From: Nitrogeniibacter sp041600915
GTDB taxonomy: Bacteria > Pseudomonadota > Gammaproteobacteria > Burkholderiales > Rhodocyclaceae
Reading direction: 5' to 3'
NCBI GenBank assembly: GCA_041600915.1
Contig: JBFIJC010000182.1
Span: 1 to 7,492, forward strand
Length of the DNA stretch: 7,492 bases
A model generated the notes under the pieces. The model ran no database searches and was not told the DNA's origin. It worked only from the letters and a program-made list of their open reading frames with translations. This document shows positions 6,315 through 7,492 of the stretch, in pieces (positions within the stretch are counted from its first letter, which is position 1; every line of letters begins with the position of its first letter). A program made the position numbers and the translations under genes.

Positions 6315-6904
6315 ACTGATAGCGTCTAGGCCGAGATAACGGAGGGAAGCCGAGTAGGCGCTGGGCGGCAGGTGTAGGCTGCATTGTCGCCCCTCATATG
6401 ACGGATGCTGGCCGGCAGCTCAGGCCGACAACCGGAAATCGCCCCTCCGACAGGTTTTTGGAATGTAGCAGTTCGTCAGGCGTTTGATCTTAAGAGAGCG
6501 AGCAGTCAGCGTCTGGCTGGTCGCGGTGAAAGCCCGCCGTCAAGCCCAGGCGATTTGTCCGGGGTCTGTTGCGTGGTTGGGTGGATGTTGTGTTGTCCTT
6601 GACTTGAGTGAATGCTGCAATGCACAATCTGGCGACCATGTCTGTCTTTTTATGGTCGTCCCTGCATGGCCTCACACCCTGAAGGCCACGCGTTGTCTCG
6701 CAGGGGCGCGCTACGCAGCCGGCACAATGTGTGCAGATTGGCGCCGCGAGACTGCTCTGGTTTGCGTCTGACGCCGTCGGTTTAAACGGCTTGCTGCTTC
6801 CTCTCGCGGAGTGCGCCGGGGTGTTGCCGTGAGTGCACCCTGCCCCTGGCGTGCCTTCCCGATTCTTTTTTCACTCGGCCATCACGGTCGACATACCGGT
6901 CACT
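6315..6904. other. Intergenic stretch without a convincing gene
   Basis: No frame in these 590 bp gives a recognisable protein. Visible elements are TTGACT (6599-6604) 18 bp ahead of CACAAT (6623-6628), a weak plus-strand promoter candidate some 280 bp before the transporter; an inverted repeat at 6631-6660 (GGCGACCAT pairing with ATGGTCGTC, 12-nt loop ending in five Ts); and a small repeat GCACA/TGTGC (6722-6734). The stretch separates the accessory module from the SulP gene and may include its regulatory region or decayed sequence. Confidence 0.55.
6631..6660. repeat. Inverted repeat with T-rich loop
   Basis: GGCGACCAT (6631-6639) pairs with ATGGTCGTC (6652-6660), nine pairs including one G-U, around the loop GTCTGTCTTTTT. 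It falls just after the weak promoter candidate at 6599-6628. The Ts lie inside the loop, not after the stem, so it is not a normal terminator. Confidence 0.4.
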
Positions 6905-7492
6905 ATGTCGCTACACACACTCCAGCAGGACTGGCTGTCCAATGTCCGCAACGATCTGCTCGCAGGTCTTGTGGTTGCACTGGCCTTGATTCCCGAGGCG
7001 ATTGCCTTTTCCATCATCGCGGGCGTGGACCCCAAGGTGGGTTTGTATGCCTCCTTTTCGATCGCGACGCTGACCGCCTTCTTCGGTGGTCGGCCGGGCA
7101 TGATTTCCGCCGCCACCGGTGCCATGGCCCTGGTCATCGTGACGCTGGTCAAGTCGCATGGCCTCGAATATCTGTTGGCGGCCACGGTGCTGACCGGGGT
7201 GCTGCAGATCTTTGCCGGCTGGCTGAGGCTGGGCCAGCTGATGCGCTTCGTGTCGCGCTCGGTGGTGACCGGCTTCGTCAACGCCCTGGCGATCCTGATT
7301 TTCATGGCCCAGTTGCCGGAGCTGATTGACGTCACCTGGCATGTCTATGCGATGACGGCGGCGGGGTTGGGCATCATCTACGGCTTGCCGTATATCACCC
7401 GCGCGGTGCCGTCTCCGCTGGTGACCATCATTACGCTGACTGCAGTGTCCATCGCGCTTGGCCTCGACATCCGTACGGTTGGCGACATGGGC
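6905..7492 (+). CDS. SulP-family inorganic anion transporter (N-terminal part)
   Basis: This is an inner-membrane anion transporter of the SulP/SLC26 family (sulfate, bicarbonate or similar anions). The first 196 residues are in the window and the frame stays open to the edge; family members usually have 500-600 residues and often a C-terminal STAS domain, not visible here. After a short cytoplasmic N-terminus (MSLHTLQQDWLSNVRNDL), the first membrane segments read LLAGLVVALALIPEAIAFSI (19-38) and GVDPKVGLYASF (40-51), with the family-typical proline-glutamate P30-E31. Further hallmarks are TGAMALVIVTL (71-81) and FVSRSVVTGFVNALAILIF (115-133), followed by more hydrophobic segments. I chose the ATG at 6905 because the protein then begins like other family members; no clear Shine-Dalgarno precedes it, and an in-frame GTG at 6851 would add 18 atypical residues. 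The substrate cannot be assigned. Confidence 0.93.
   Translation, partial: MSLHTLQQDWLSNVRNDLLAGLVVALALIPEAIAFSIIAGVDPKVGLYASFSIATLTAFFGGRPGMISAATGAMALVIVTLVKSHGLEYLLAATVLTGVLQIFAGWLRLGQLMRFVSRSVVTGFVNALAILIFMAQLPELIDVTWHVYAMTAAGLGIIYGLPYITRAVPSPLVTIITLTAVSIALGLDIRTVGDMG

Noticed and set aside
2513..6355. GCCGAGT at 2513-2519 and 6349-6355 as possible attachment-site repeats flanking the accessory region
   Set aside because: Seven bases is too short to be significant in this composition, and no integrase or tRNA end is present.
6773..6800. GCCGT...ACGGC inverted repeat as a terminator
   Set aside because: The stem is only five pairs and the following bases are not a T-run.
6811..7329. 172-residue plus-strand frame and minus-strand frames across 6871-7342
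   Set aside because: They overlap the SulP gene in other frames; only the frame starting at 6905 encodes membrane segments with family motifs.

Overview
The window looks like the chromosome of a GC-rich proteobacterium, most likely a betaproteobacterium (a Rhodocyclales-type genome is a guess). The flanks use mainly G/C-ending codons and carry ordinary chromosomal genes: a TonB-dependent receptor, a YciH/SUI1 factor, a YajD HNH protein and a SulP transporter. The exact taxon cannot be read from the sequence.

Layout, left to right. Positions 1-1444 (minus) hold the N-terminal two thirds of a TonB-dependent outer-membrane receptor resembling PqqU/YncD; it runs off the left edge. A Fur-box-like palindrome lies about 90 bp upstream of its start. 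Positions 1567-1926 (minus) encode a YciH-type SUI1 protein with a cysteine-rich N-terminus. The divergent gap 1927-2137 contains a GC-rich hairpin, a 29-bp imperfect palindrome with a perfect DnaA-box match, and a candidate yajD promoter. Positions 2138-2503 (plus) encode YajD.

The middle (about 2504-6330) looks like an accessory insertion. Its main gene is a 934-residue minus-strand protein (3420-6224) joining an N-terminal PHP-like domain to a coiled-coil, SMC/RecF-like ABC ATPase. The ATPase motifs are intact, but the PHP domain has lost both histidines of its first metal motif and the histidine of its last. Downstream on the same strand are a 95-residue orphan gene (3055-3342) and a possible coupled 61-residue frame (2863-3048). 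The large gene has its own candidate promoter and a strong palindrome between promoter and start codon. The architecture suggests a nucleic-acid surveillance or anti-phage defence module; this is inference, not shown by the sequence.

Positions 6225-6904 have no convincing gene beyond the leader of the large gene. From 6905 to the right edge (plus) runs the first 196 residues of a SulP-family anion transporter. No rRNA, tRNA, CRISPR array, transposase or integrase gene was seen.
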